NCBI RefSeq assembly: GCF_005670685.2
Contig: NZ_CP062008.1
Coordinates: forward strand, 2,542,001 to 2,606,000
Direction of reading: 5' to 3'
Length of the DNA: 64,000 bases
From: Mycolicibacterium mucogenicum DSM 44124
Lineage (GTDB): Bacteria > Actinomycetota > Actinomycetes > Mycobacteriales > Mycobacteriaceae
Shown: piece by piece, positions 1 to 8,068 of the stretch
Layout: every line of letters starts with the position of its first letter
Position numbering within the stretch: position 1 is the first letter of the stretch
Made by a program: the position numbers and the translations under genes
The notes under the pieces: model-generated
Database searches by the model: none
Told to the model about the DNA's origin: nothing
The model's input: only the letters and a program-made list of their open reading frames with translations

Positions 1-7
1 GCTCTGT

Positions 8-199
8 TCAGCCCTCGCAGGCGATGCCGTCGCCATCGCGGTCCTGGGATGCCTTGTAGTCGGGATCACCCTGCGGGATGTTGTACCGACCATCGGCATG
101 GGCTGCCGAACAGTTCTTGTACCCGGATGCCTGCGCGGCGGGGGCGATGGCCACGCCGGCGGAGGTGATCAGGGCAGCAACGATCAACGCACGCAACAT
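8..199 (-). CDS. Small secreted excalibur-domain protein
   Basis: A 63-residue protein. An N-terminal hydrophobic signal peptide (about residues 1-24, ending A-Q-A-S) is followed by a short mature domain of excalibur type. That domain contains N-C-S-A-A and ends with the Asp-rich loop D-R-D-G-D-G-I-A-C-E, which in this family resembles an EF-hand calcium loop with two conserved Cys. It is probably exported and may bind Ca2+; no enzymatic role is visible. It lies alone downstream of the leftward tRNA cluster and behind that cluster's terminator, so it probably has its own promoter. The family match is clear; the function is unknown. Confidence 0.85.
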   Translation of the reverse strand: MLRALIVAALITSAGVAIAPAAQASGYKNCSAAHADGRYNIPQGDPDYKASQDRDGDGIACEG

Positions 200-339
200 T
201 TCGACCTCGGAGAGTTAGCTCGGTTCGGCAATATGCCGATATTGCGAGATTGACGCTACCGTCATCGCCACTGGCCTGTACGTGAATTCGAGAAAAAACA
301 GCGCGATGGTACGAATATATTGCGGGTTGCTGGTTGTGG

Positions 340-373
340 GTAAAAAGAAAGGCCCGGTTCGAAAACCGGGCCT
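340..373 (-). terminator. Intrinsic terminator of the leftward tRNA cluster
   Basis: A perfect 10-bp stem (AGGCCCGGTT, 350-359, with its complement at 364-373) closes a CGAA tetraloop. Read leftwards, the stem is followed by a T-rich tract (340-349). This is an unusually canonical intrinsic terminator for a mycobacterium. It sits just after the tRNA-Val gene, so it should end the Gly-Cys-Val tRNA transcript. Confidence 0.85.
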
Positions 374-388
374 GTCGTGAAACTCTGG

Positions 389-460
389 TGCGCGATACTG
401 GGATTGAACCAGTGACCTCTTCCGTGTCAGGGAAGCGCTCTCCCGCTGAGCTAATCGCGC
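389..460 (-). tRNA. tRNA-Val (GAC)
   Basis: Read on the minus strand, the acceptor arm GCGCGAT pairs with ATCGCGC. The D-arm (GCTCAGCGGGAGAGC), the anticodon stem CTTCC/GGAAG with loop CTGACAC (anticodon GAC) and the T-arm with TTCAATC all fold normally. The discriminator base is A and CCA is not encoded. It is the last gene of a leftward Gly-Cys-Val tRNA cluster and is followed by the terminator at 340-373. Confidence 0.95.
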
Positions 461-477
461 CGGGTTGAAACTTTTGG

Positions 478-548
478 AGGTGGAGACGGGAATCGAACCC
501 GTGTGCACGGCTTTGCAGGCCGTTGCCTCACCACTCGGCCACTCCACC
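478..548 (-). tRNA. tRNA-Cys (GCA)
   Basis: The acceptor stem GGTGGAG/CTCCACC, the anticodon loop CTGCAAA (anticodon GCA) and the T-loop TTCGATT are all present on the minus strand. The discriminator base is U, as expected for a tRNA-Cys identity element. It is the middle gene of the Gly-Cys-Val cluster, 17 bases upstream of tRNA-Val. Confidence 0.95.
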
Positions 549-576
549 ACTGGGGCTGATGCCATTCGCACCTTCG

Positions 577-649
577 AGCGGATGACGGGATTCGAACCCG
601 CGACCCTCACCTTGGCAAGGTGATGCGCTACCAACTGCGCTACATCCGC
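577..649 (-). tRNA. tRNA-Gly (GCC)
   Basis: The acceptor stem GCGGATG/CATCCGC, the D-arm with GCGCAGTTGGTAGCGC, the anticodon loop TTGCCAA (anticodon GCC) and the T-loop TTCGAAT fold normally on the minus strand. It is the first gene of the leftward three-tRNA transcript, so the promoter should lie in 650-720. Confidence 0.95.
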
Positions 650-939
650 GTTTCGCTTCGGTTGAACTTTGTTCGTCCGTTGCGATGCAAGACATTAGTG
701 CACGAATGCGAGCAGATACAAATCGCGTGAAAACCGCTGGTAAACGGGCTGGTTCGTGGAGGTGACGGCGTCTTGGCCGGTGTTTCGGGCGTTGTGTCCC
801 GTGACTCCTGAGGCGGCGCGGTGGTGGGTTTGGGTGGCCGGGACGGGTGCCGCCCGACGCCGGCGGGGCGCGATTCCCGTTCGGGTCGGGGGACGTGTTA
901 GTGTCTGTCGTCGCACCGATCCGGTCGGTGAGATTCCCC

Positions 940-1014
940 GGTCTCGTAGCTCAGGGGGAGAGCGTCCGCCTCACACGCGGAAGGTCACTGGTTCGATCCC
1001 AGTCGGGACCACCA
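940..1014 (+). tRNA. tRNA-Val (CAC)
   Basis: Plus-strand tRNA with acceptor stem GGTCTCG/CGGGACC, anticodon stem TCCGC/GCGGA, loop CTCACAC (anticodon CAC) and T-loop TTCGATC. The 3' CCA is encoded (1012-1014), unlike in the three leftward tRNAs nearby. The gene body is 940-1011. No integrase or attachment duplication was seen at its 3' end. Confidence 0.95.
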
Positions 1015-1027
1015 CACAATCCCACCG

Positions 1028-1765
1028 TCACGCGTCGTCGGGCATGACGGTTTCCCACTGCACGAACGGTTCCAGATTCACGCTGGCGGCCAGCTTGATC
1101 GAGGCGGCATTGTCCAGCTGGCAGCGGTATTGCGGCTCGAATCCTTGCGTGAGCGCGTAGCGAAACATCTCACGCACCAATGACTTTGCGTGTCCTCGGC
1201 CTCGTACGGAGCCTAGGGTCAGCACTCCGATGTCGGCCAACGGAAACACGTCGTCCCACGGATACACGCTGCCGATACTCACAAGACGTCCGCGCTCGTC
1301 GAACGCGCCGAACACCGCCCAGTGGTCGAGTTCGACGTACGCGCCGTCCCAGTCCTCTTCGGGGACAGCCGCTTTGAACGACGCAAAGATGTCGGCGTCG
1401 CGATCGGTCAGCGGCCGGACGTTGATTGCTCCGGTGTCGCCGAGAATGTCGGCGGCCGCCGATTCTGAGAGATAAAACACATTGTCGGCGCCGTTCAGTA
1501 CGACGCCCTGGGTGGCCAGTGCGGCTCTGATGTCGGCCTCGGTCGGATTGTCGAGTGCGGCAATGTCATTGGTCAGCACATCGGCGACGGCGGAGCTCAC
1601 GGCGATCGACACGCGGTCGTCGTCGGCGGTCCGCAGGATGGCGGCGCGTTCGTCGTGCTGCAGGTCCGGGTTGACGTTGATCGTCAGGTTTTTGTTGCGG
1701 TGCAACGTTTTTCCGCTGAACGCGGCGGTCCAGTAGTCGGTGATGACCGGCGAGAAGTCGGGCAC
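1028..1765 (-). CDS. GNAT-family N-acetyltransferase
   Basis: A 245-residue protein. The C-terminal half has the GNAT fold signature: I-G-V-L-T-L followed by the acetyl-CoA pyrophosphate loop R-G-R-G-H-A-K, then an M-F-R-Y-A-L helix. The N-terminal half resembles the extra domain of two-domain GNAT proteins. The start is the GTG at 1763-1765, preceded by AGGAG six bases upstream; the open frame continues far upstream only as a shadow of the PPE gene. It is transcribed divergently from the PPE gene, and the 150-base gap contains the Zur-like palindrome. The acceptor substrate cannot be told from sequence. Confidence 0.85.
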   Translation of the reverse strand: MPDFSPVITDYWTAAFSGKTLHRNKNLTINVNPDLQHDERAAILRTADDDRVSIAVSSAVADVLTNDIAALDNPTEADIRAALATQGVVLNGADNVFYLSESAAADILGDTGAINVRPLTDRDADIFASFKAAVPEEDWDGAYVELDHWAVFGAFDERGRLVSIGSVYPWDDVFPLADIGVLTLGSVRGRGHAKSLVREMFRYALTQGFEPQYRCQLDNAASIKLAASVNLEPFVQWETVMPDDA

Positions 1766-1875
1766 GGATGAACTCCTGGGGACGCTGGCGGGTTGACCTA
1801 GGTAGGTCGCATCCTTCAGAGCCCTCGTCCGTTCGGCAACGCATTTTCTTGCGCCACGCAACCGGGCTGCTACCT

Positions 1876-1896
1876 TAATGAACATAGTTTTCATTA
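1876..1896. promoter_or_regulatory. Zur (FurB)-like operator
   Basis: A 21-bp AT-rich palindrome in GC-rich surroundings. The 7-bp arms TAATGAA (1876-1882) and TTCATTA (1890-1896) are perfectly complementary, separated by CATAGTT. The right half reads TTTTCATTA. Mycobacterial zinc uptake repressors bind AT-rich palindromes of this TGAAA...TTTCA form. It ends 22 bases before the PPE start, where a repressor would block transcription. Assignment to Zur rather than another Fur-family protein is inference, helped by the His-rich product of the gene it precedes. Confidence 0.65.
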
Positions 1897-1918
1897 CCGT
1901 TAACGGAGCGGGGGATGC

Positions 1919-3391
1919 GTGATGGCAATGCCGGTGTGGATGGCGTCGCCGCCAGAGGTGCATTCGGCATTGCTCGGCAGCGGTCCGGGTCCGGGCCCAC
2001 TGCTCGCGGCCGCGGCCCAATGGTCTTCGCTCGCCGCGACCTACACAGCGGTCGCCGAGGAGCTTCGGGCCGTTCTCGCGGCAGCGCATGCGGGAGCATG
2101 GCAGGGACCGACGGCAGAGCGATATGTGGCCGCACACGTTCCGTATCTGGAGTGGCTGACCCAGAGTGGCCTGGAAAGCCATGCCCGCGCGGCCCGGCAT
2201 GAGGCCGTCGCCGGCGCATACAGCGCTGCGTTGGCCACGATGCCCACACTCGCCGAATTGGCCGCCAACCACGCCACGCAGGCCGCGCTGGTGGCCACAA
2301 ACTTCTTCGGTATCAACACGATTCCCATCGCGGTCACCGAGGCCGACTACGTCCGCATGTGGGTACAGGCCGCCACCTCGATGGCGACGTACGAAGCCGT
2401 TTCCGACGTGGCGACGACGTCCGCTCCGCAGTCCACGCCCGCGCCCTCGATCGTCGGGCACGACGACCACGACCACGATCACGACCATGATCACGATCAC
2501 GATCACGGCCATGATCACGATCACGATCACGGCCACGGCGATCTGGACCCGACCGATCTGGAATGGTGGTTCGAGGTCGGCGCCGAGATGGGCGAGCACC
2601 TCGAACTGCTGTGGAACAACCTGCTTTACGATCCGGCCGCGCTGCTGACCAATCTGCCGATGGTGTTGGCGGACGTGACTTTCCATGCGTCGCAGCTGGC
2701 TTCGGTGCTGGGTCAGTTCGCCCCGGCACTGATCCAGCCGGCACTCGGCCTGGCGATCGCCAACCTCGGTTGGGTGGCCGGGTTCGCGGGACTGGCCGGT
2801 ATCCAGGTTCCCCCGGCGGCGATCGGTGCAGAGCCGCTGCCGGCGCCGCAGGAAACGCCCACGCCTGCCGTCGCGACGGCCCCTGCGCCCAGCCCGGCGT
2901 CAACGGCGACCTCTGCGTCGGCCCCGGTGAGTGCCTCCGCGTCGGCACCGACCGGCACGGTGTCGTCGCCCGCTGCTCCGGCACCGACCTCGCCGCCGCC
3001 CGTGGGAGACCCCGGGTTCCCATATGCGGTCGGTGACGGTTCGGGTATCGGCGCGAGCGCGTGGCTCCAGCGTCAGACGCGCGTCGATGCCGCCGCGTCG
3101 GCACGGGCATCCAGGACAGCCCAAGAAGCCTCGGCTGCTGCGGCGTCGGCCCGGCAGGCGCGCCGGCGTCGCGGTCGGCGCAAACAAGAAGGTGACGCTG
3201 TCGAATACATGGACCTCGATGTCGCGCCGGAATGGGAATCCGGCGCCTCGGACAGCGGCGCCGGCCCCATGGGGTTCACCGGAGCCGTATCGCGCGCGGG
3301 CGGTACGCCAGCGGGATTGACGGCGGTGTCCGGCGACGAGGTGCGCGCGCCGATGCTGCCGAGTACCTGGAGCCCTGACGAGAACGGCTAG
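1919..3391 (+). CDS. PPE protein (PPW-type C-terminus) with His/Asp-rich insert
   Basis: A 490-residue PPE-family protein. The PPE domain (about residues 1-170) has the P-P-E-V-H-S motif near residue 12 and the W-Q-G-P turn typical of helical PE/PPE partners. Residues 181-206 are an insert with 13 His and 11 Asp. A helical middle part, a Pro/Ala-rich linker and a C-terminal region with G-F-T-G and M-L-P-x-x-W (PPW subfamily) follow. PPE proteins are usually exported by ESX systems. No PE partner gene is adjacent. GTG 1919 and ATG 1922 are both possible starts, with GGAG upstream. The Zur-like box and the His tract suggest a role in zinc acquisition; that is inference. The stop overlaps the ndh stop by 4 bases. 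Confidence 0.88.
   Translation: MMAMPVWMASPPEVHSALLGSGPGPGPLLAAAAQWSSLAATYTAVAEELRAVLAAAHAGAWQGPTAERYVAAHVPYLEWLTQSGLESHARAARHEAVAGAYSAALATMPTLAELAANHATQAALVATNFFGINTIPIAVTEADYVRMWVQAATSMATYEAVSDVATTSAPQSTPAPSIVGHDDHDHDHDHDHDHDHGHDHDHDHGHGDLDPTDLEWWFEVGAEMGEHLELLWNNLLYDPAALLTNLPMVLADVTFHASQLASVLGQFAPALIQPALGLAIANLGWVAGFAGLAGIQVPPAAIGAEPLPAPQETPTPAVATAPAPSPASTATSASAPVSASASAPTGTVSSPAAPAPTSPPPVGDPGFPYAVGDGSGIGASAWLQRQTRVDAAASARASRTAQEASAAAASARQARRRRGRRKQEGDAVEYMDLDVAPEWESGASDSGAGPMGFTGAVSRAGGTPAGLTAVSGDEVRAPMLPSTWSPDENG
2459..2536 (+). repeat. Low-complexity GATCAC repeat encoding the His/Asp tract
   Basis: A degenerate hexamer array (variants of GAYCAY) inside the PPE gene encodes alternating His and Asp, residues 181-206. 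Such arrays can change length by slippage in steps of two codons without breaking the frame. It is an internal coding repeat, not a CRISPR array. Confidence 0.8.
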
Positions 3392-4785
3392 GCGGACTCG
3401 TTCTTCTCGACCTTGTCGGCCGCGGCCAAAGCGTTCAGCTGGTTCTGCAGCAGCTGCATCGAGGTGCGTGCGTAGATCATCTGGCTGGTGATCGCCATCT
3501 GCGCGCGGCCGCGGCCCAGGAAGGTGACGAACCAGGTGAACAGTGTCGTCACCCGGTTCTTGTAGCCGACCAGATAGACCAGGTGCAGCACCAGCCACGA
3601 CAGCCACGCGAACGGTCCGGCGAATTCCAGCTTCTTCTTGGTCAGCGGCACCGGCACCTGGGCGACCGCGTCGAACCGCGACACGGTCGCCATGCTGCCC
3701 TTGTCCCAGTACTTGAAGGGCTCGCGGTTGGCGGGGTCGTCATGGCCGGCCAGGGACCGCTTGATGATGTCGGCGGCGTAGGTGGCGCCCTGGATCGCAC
3801 CCTGCGCCATGCCCGGCACGCCTGGGACGGCCATGAGATCACCGATGACGAAGACGTTCGGGTGCCCCTTGACCGTGAGGTCGGGCTCGACCACGACGCG
3901 GCCGGCCCGGTCGGTCTCGGTGCCGTCGGACTGCTCGGCGATGAGCTTGCCCAGCGGGCTCGCCTGCACACCGGCCGACCACACCTTGCAGGCGCAGTCG
4001 ATGCGGCGCTCGGTGCCGTCCTTGTCCTTGACGGTGATGCCCTTGTAGTCGACGTCGCTGACCATCGCGTTGAGCTGGATCTCGACGCCGAGTTTCTCCA
4101 GGCGCTTCTGCGCCTTGGCGCCGAGCTTGGGACCCATCGGGGGCAGCACCGCAGGCGCGGCGTCCAGCAGGATCACGCGGCAGTCCTGCGGCTTGATGCT
4201 GCGGAACGCGCCGGCCAGGGTGCGTTCGGCAAGCTCGGCGATCTGTCCGGCCAGTTCGACACCGGTGGGCCCGGCGCCGACCACGACGAACGTCAGCCGG
4301 CGGTCGCGTTCTGCCGGGTCGGTGACCACCTCGGCGGCCTCGAATGCGCCCAGGATGCGGCCGCGCAGTTCGAGGGCGTCGTCGATGGTCTTCATGCCTG
4401 GCGCGAACGTCGCGAAGTGGTCGTTGCCGAAGTAGGACTGCTGGGCGCCGGCCGCGACGATCAGGCTGTCGTACGGCGTGACCGTCTCCTGCGACATGAG
4501 CTTGGAGGTGACGGTCTGCGCCTTCAGGTCGATGTGCTCGACCTCGCCGAGGCGGACGGTGACGTTCTTCTGCTTACGCAGGACCAGCCGCGTCGTCGGC
4601 GCGATCTCGCCTTCGGACAAGATGCCCGTGGCGACCTGGTAGAGCAATGGCTGGAAGAGATGGGTCGTCGTGCGCGAGATCAAGGTGATGTCGACGTCGG
4701 CGCGTTTGAGGGCCTTGGCGGCCTGCAGGCCACCGAATCCCGATCCGATGACGACGACGCGATGACGCTGGGACGCGATGGTCAT
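3388..4785 (-). CDS. ndh: Type II NADH:menaquinone dehydrogenase
   Basis: A 465-residue single-subunit, non-proton-pumping NADH dehydrogenase that oxidises NADH at the inner face of the membrane and passes electrons to menaquinone. The first FAD dinucleotide fold is [10 protein letters not shown] near residues 10-20; the second, NADH-binding fold is [17 protein letters not shown] lies near the FAD site. A C-terminal hydrophobic segment ([11 protein letters not shown]) fits membrane attachment. Start ATG at 4783-4785 has GAAGGAG upstream; the longer open frame is an artefact. Convergent with the PPE gene: the two stop codons share CTAG (3388-3391). Confidence 0.95.
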   Translation of the reverse strand: MTIASQRHRVVVIGSGFGGLQAAKALKRADVDITLISRTTTHLFQPLLYQVATGILSEGEIAPTTRLVLRKQKNVTVRLGEVEHIDLKAQTVTSKLMSQETVTPYDSLIVAAGAQQSYFGNDHFATFAPGMKTIDDALELRGRILGAFEAAEVVTDPAERDRRLTFVVVGAGPTGVELAGQIAELAERTLAGAFRSIKPQDCRVILLDAAPAVLPPMGPKLGAKAQKRLEKLGVEIQLNAMVSDVDYKGITVKDKDGTERRIDCACKVWSAGVQASPLGKLIAEQSDGTETDRAGRVVVEPDLTVKGHPNVFVIGDLMAVPGVPGMAQGAIQGATYAADIIKRSLAGHDDPANREPFKYWDKGSMATVSRFDAVAQVPVPLTKKKLEFAGPFAWLSWLVLHLVYLVGYKNRVTTLFTWFVTFLGRGRAQMAITSQMIYARTSMQLLQNQLNALAAADKVEKNESA

Positions 4786-4874
4786 GTGGCTCCTTCGGGC
4801 GCAACGTAGGACCGAACGACAGGGCAAACATACTGGCAATCGCTCCGCCATGGGTGACAACTGGAGGCCGGGCG

Positions 4875-5321
4875 TCAGCGCCCGGCTGCCGGCAACTCGA
4901 TCCCCATCTGCTGCAAGGCTTTTCGCATGGAGCTGTCGCCGCGGTCCAGATAGCCGCTCAGCTGGTCGAGCGACGCGTCCGCGGTGCCCGGCGTCATCAT
5001 CGTGCAGACGCGGGCGAACGACCGGAAGTTGTCGATGCTGTCCTGCAACGACGAGTTGACGTCCGCGTTGGGCGTCGGCAGGTTCTTGCCGAGATCGTCC
5101 AGAGTGCCTTGCAGTTTTGTGCAATCCCGCGACATGGCGACGAAGTCGTGCGCGGTCATTGCTTCCCCGACCGTGCCGAGCGTGCCGCCCAGGCTGGACA
5201 CCGAATCGGTGATGGGACGTTGCCACGTGAGGTCGCCCGGCGCGCCGGCCTGGCCCGGCACGGTCTGTGTGCAGGCGCTGAGCAGTGCACCTGCCACTGC
5301 CAGTACCGCAACTCGACGCAT
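4875..5321 (-). CDS. Putative lipoprotein of unknown function
   Basis: A 148-residue protein with a lipoprotein signal ending L-S-A-C (lipidated Cys17), so it is probably anchored on the outer face of the plasma membrane. The mature part is helical, with two further Cys residues (in R-D-C-T-K and A-R-V-C-T) that could form a disulfide. I do not recognise a named family. It is divergent from the PheC-like lipoprotein gene with 45 bases between the starts, so the two probably share a promoter region. Confidence 0.8.
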   Translation of the reverse strand: MRRVAVLAVAGALLSACTQTVPGQAGAPGDLTWQRPITDSVSSLGGTLGTVGEAMTAHDFVAMSRDCTKLQGTLDDLGKNLPTPNADVNSSLQDSIDNFRSFARVCTMMTPGTADASLDQLSGYLDRGDSSMRKALQQMGIELPAAGR

Positions 5322-5366
5322 ACAGCCAGCGTAGGCGAGTTGGTGGTCGCGTGAGAGTCTGGCTGC

Positions 5367-6143
5367 ATGAGGCGCACAGTGTTCGCGATGGCGTCGGTGC
5401 TGGTCGTTGCGGCGGTTGCGGCGTGCAGCTCGCCGCCGGACGAATCCACACCGAAGGCACTGACGGTGTGCAGCACCGGCGACTATCGCCCGTTCACCTA
5501 CCGTGACGCCGCCGGTGAGTGGAGCGGTATGGACATCGATCTGGTCCGGGATTTCGCTCGGGAATCCGGCGTGGAGCTGCATCTGGTGCCCACCACCTGG
5601 CCGACGCTCATGGCGGACCTCGGGCACAAATGTGAGCTGGCAGTCGGGGGTATCAGCATCACCGCCGACCGCGCCGCCAAGGCGCTGTTCTCCGAGCCGT
5701 ATCTGCGCGATGGCAAGGCGGCGATCGTGCGGTGCGCCGATGCCGCGAAGTACCGCTCGCTGCCCGATATCGATCGCGGGGGAGTGCGGGTTGTCGTCAA
5801 TCCGGGTGGTACCAATGAACAATTCGACCGCGCCAATCTGCACCACGCGAGCATCGTCGAATACCCGGACAACAACACCATTTTCGATCAGGTCATCGAG
5901 GGCAAGGCCGACGTCATGATCACCGACGGCAGTGAAGTTCGTTGGCAGGTCACGCAACATCCGCAGTTGTGCGCGGTATCGACCGACCAGCCGTTCACCG
6001 TCGCGCAGAAGGCCTACCTGATGCCCAAGGATGCAGTGTCGCTGCAGCAGCGAATCAACAAGTGGCTCAGCACTATTCAAGGTGATGGCAGCTACTCGGC
6101 CGTCAGCCGGAAATGGCTGGGTGCGAACATCGGGCCGAAGTAG
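5367..6143 (+). CDS. PheC-like periplasmic cyclohexadienyl dehydratase / solute-binding lipoprotein
   Basis: A 258-residue protein with a lipobox (V-A-A-C, Cys20) followed by a type 3 solute-binding fold. Its motifs are those of periplasmic cyclohexadienyl (prephenate/arogenate) dehydratases rather than of ordinary amino-acid binders: T-T-W-P-T-L-M (76-82), G-G-I-S-I-T (94-99), N-P-G-G-T-N-E (145-151) and T-D-G-S-E-V-R (186-192), where PheC-type enzymes carry an acidic catalytic residue. If active it would convert prephenate to phenylpyruvate outside the membrane. No permease or ATPase gene is adjacent. It converges on a kinase whose sensor domain has the same fold (5-base gap). Dehydratase versus binding role needs assay. 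Confidence 0.75.
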   Translation: MRRTVFAMASVLVVAAVAACSSPPDESTPKALTVCSTGDYRPFTYRDAAGEWSGMDIDLVRDFARESGVELHLVPTTWPTLMADLGHKCELAVGGISITADRAAKALFSEPYLRDGKAAIVRCADAAKYRSLPDIDRGGVRVVVNPGGTNEQFDRANLHHASIVEYPDNNTIFDQVIEGKADVMITDGSEVRWQVTQHPQLCAVSTDQPFTVAQKAYLMPKDAVSLQQRINKWLSTIQGDGSYSAVSRKWLGANIGPK

Positions 6144-6148
6144 ACGGC

Positions 6149-7918
6149 CTAGCGCAGCGCGCCGTTGATGACCGGCTTGTCGATGATGCCCATCTCCACA
6201 CCCCATTTGGTGGCGATCTCCCGGTATTCACCGGTCTGCATCAGGTGTTTGAGCGCCGCCTGCAACGCGGCGGCGAGCGACGAGCCCTTGGCCACCGGCC
6301 ACCCGTAGGGTTGCGCATCGACGATGCCGCCGGCCGCTTCCAGCTTGCCGCCGCTGAGTTTGATCGCGTAGCCGGTGACGGGCGAGTCGGCCGCCATGGC
6401 GTCGACGGTGCCGGCGAGCAGTGCCGCGGTGACGCCGTCCTGGCCGGCGATCGGGACGATCTCGATGGGTGCCACGCCGGCCGCCACGCATGCCGCGCTG
6501 CGGGCCGGCAGGTGGTCGGTCTCCTCGACCGAGCCCAGATGCACGCCCACCCGTAATCCGCACGCCGCGTTGGGATCCACGCTCGATCCGGTCCGCCGCG
6601 CCCACAGCACACCGGCCTTGAAGTAGGTCACGAAGTCGGCTGACTTCTCGCGCTGTTTGGTGTCGGTGGTCGAGGACGCCCCGACCGAGATGATGCCGTC
6701 GTGCACCGAAGCGACGATCTTGGAGATGCCGATCTCCCGGAACTCCGGTTCGAGCCCGAGGACCCGGCTCACCGCCGTCATCAGATCGACGTCGAAACCG
6801 GTGAACTTCCCGTCGGTGCCCTTGAATTCGTTTGGTGCATAAGGAATGTTGACTCCGACGACCAGTCGGCCCGAATCCTTGAGATCGGCAGGTAGTTTGG
6901 CGGCAATCGACGGCACCGAACCCGACGGCCCGACCTGGTATTGCCGGGACCAGTAGAGCCACGCGGTTCCCGCACCGGCGGCCAGCACGATCACCGCACC
7001 GACCGCGATGACGATCCGCCGGGTGCGGCGCTTCGGTTCGTCGGTCTGCACCGCATGGCGTCCCGAGCCCGTGCGCGGGCCGGTGCGGCCCGAAACGCGG
7101 ACCTGCGCACTCAGTGCGGCGCGGGCGTCCGCGGCGAGTTCACCGGCGTGCTGGTAGCGCTTGCCGGGTTTCTTGGCCATGCCTTTGGCGATCACGTCGT
7201 CGAATGCGACGAGTCGCCGATCGACGTCGGACGGCTTCGGGGCCGGAGCGCTGACGTGCCCGGCGATCTGGTGCTCGAGACTGTCGGCCGGATACGGCCG
7301 CCGACCGGTGAGGCATTCATACAGCACGCAGGTCAGTGCGTAGATGTCCGAGCGCGGGTCGGCCTGGCCGCCCTCGAACCGCTCGGGCGCCATGTACGCC
7401 AAGGTGCCGAGAGTGCTTCCGGCCGTGGTCAATCCGTGCTCACCTGCGGTGCGGGCGAGGCCGAAGTCGATCAGGTAGGCGAAGTCGTGGTCGGTCACCA
7501 GGATGTTGGAGGGCTTGATGTCCCGGTGGATCAACCCGGTCCCATGGGCTGCGTCCAGGGCCGCGGCGATCTGCTCGATGATTCGGACGGAGAAGTCGGG
7601 GCTTGGGCGGTGCTCGGTGTCGGCCAGGATTTCGGCGAGGGTGCGGCCTTCGATGAGCCGCATGTCCAGGTAGAGCTGACTGTCGATCTCGCCGAAACCA
7701 TGAATGGGGACGACGTGCGGCTCGTTGAGGCCCGCGGCGGCCTGGGACTCGCGCTTGAACCGTTCCTGGAACACGGGGTCCTTGGCGAGGTGTGGCGGCA
7801 GCACCTTGAGCGCGACGGTGCGCTGGGTGTTGGTGTCATAGGCGATGTACACCTCGCCCATGCCGCCGCGGCCTATCAGTTCGCGCAGCTCGTACTGCCC
7901 GAATCGTGTCGGCTCCAC
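6149..7918 (-). CDS. Transmembrane Ser/Thr protein kinase with extracellular solute-binding sensor domain
   Basis: A 589-residue fusion. Residues 1-275 are a Hanks-type kinase with all key residues: glycine loop G-R-G-G-M-G-E-V, Lys38 in V-A-L-K, H-R-D (131-133), D-F-G (151-153) and an activation loop with several Thr before A-P-E. A basic juxtamembrane stretch leads to one transmembrane helix (about 301-323). Residues 350-585 are a type 3 solute-binding (amino-acid type) domain outside the membrane. Known mycobacterial kinases carry PASTA, NHL or other sensors; here the ligand-binding module suggests direct sensing of a small polar metabolite. GTG start at 7916-7918 has AAGGAG. It converges with the PheC-like gene. 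Confidence 0.9.
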   Translation of the reverse strand: MEPTRFGQYELRELIGRGGMGEVYIAYDTNTQRTVALKVLPPHLAKDPVFQERFKRESQAAAGLNEPHVVPIHGFGEIDSQLYLDMRLIEGRTLAEILADTEHRPSPDFSVRIIEQIAAALDAAHGTGLIHRDIKPSNILVTDHDFAYLIDFGLARTAGEHGLTTAGSTLGTLAYMAPERFEGGQADPRSDIYALTCVLYECLTGRRPYPADSLEHQIAGHVSAPAPKPSDVDRRLVAFDDVIAKGMAKKPGKRYQHAGELAADARAALSAQVRVSGRTGPRTGSGRHAVQTDEPKRRTRRIVIAVGAVIVLAAGAGTAWLYWSRQYQVGPSGSVPSIAAKLPADLKDSGRLVVGVNIPYAPNEFKGTDGKFTGFDVDLMTAVSRVLGLEPEFREIGISKIVASVHDGIISVGASSTTDTKQREKSADFVTYFKAGVLWARRTGSSVDPNAACGLRVGVHLGSVEETDHLPARSAACVAAGVAPIEIVPIAGQDGVTAALLAGTVDAMAADSPVTGYAIKLSGGKLEAAGGIVDAQPYGWPVAKGSSLAAALQAALKHLMQTGEYREIATKWGVEMGIIDKPVINGALR

Positions 7919-8041
7919 CCAGCACTCCTTGGCGTGTCAGTTTCGTGTGAAAGCTACAACACCTGGTCAGCAGTGGCCGGGTGAATCACAGTCAGGTGGT
8001 CTGGCGGGAGTCGGTGAGGACAGCTAGAAACTCCTTGCGGT

Positions 8042-8063
8042 TCGAACATATGTTCGATACAAT
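8042..8063 (+). promoter_or_regulatory. LexA (SOS) box overlapping the promoter of the DUF222 gene
   Basis: TCGAAC-ATAT-GTTCGA (8042-8057) is a perfect 16-bp palindrome and an exact match to the mycobacterial LexA consensus TCGAAC-N4-GTTCGA. The -10-like TACAAT (8058-8063) directly abuts it, so LexA would block the promoter. Transcription would start close to the ATG at 8069, giving a leaderless or nearly leaderless mRNA. 13E12/DUF222 genes are known members of the SOS regulon in M. tuberculosis. Confidence 0.85.
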
Positions 8064-8068
8064 TGGGC

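Noticed and set aside
215..634. Open frame of 139 codons over the tRNA cluster
   Set aside because: It is the antisense or through-reading of three tRNA genes and their terminator and has no protein-like composition.
940..1027. tRNA-Val as a phage or island attachment site
   Set aside because: No integrase, no duplicated tRNA 3' end and no island-like gene content follow it.
2459..2536. Regulatory or mobile repeat made of GATCAC units
   Set aside because: It is within an intact reading frame and is explained by the His/Asp tract.
1766..2686. N-terminal extension of the acetyltransferase frame antisense to the PPE gene
   Set aside because: A good GTG with Shine-Dalgarno at 1765 gives the normal protein; the extension reads the complement of the PPE His tract as an Ile/Val-rich stretch.
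3583..4809. 408-codon frame on the plus strand inside ndh
   Set aside because: It is a shadow of ndh in GC-rich DNA; ndh has clear FAD and NADH motifs on the other strand.
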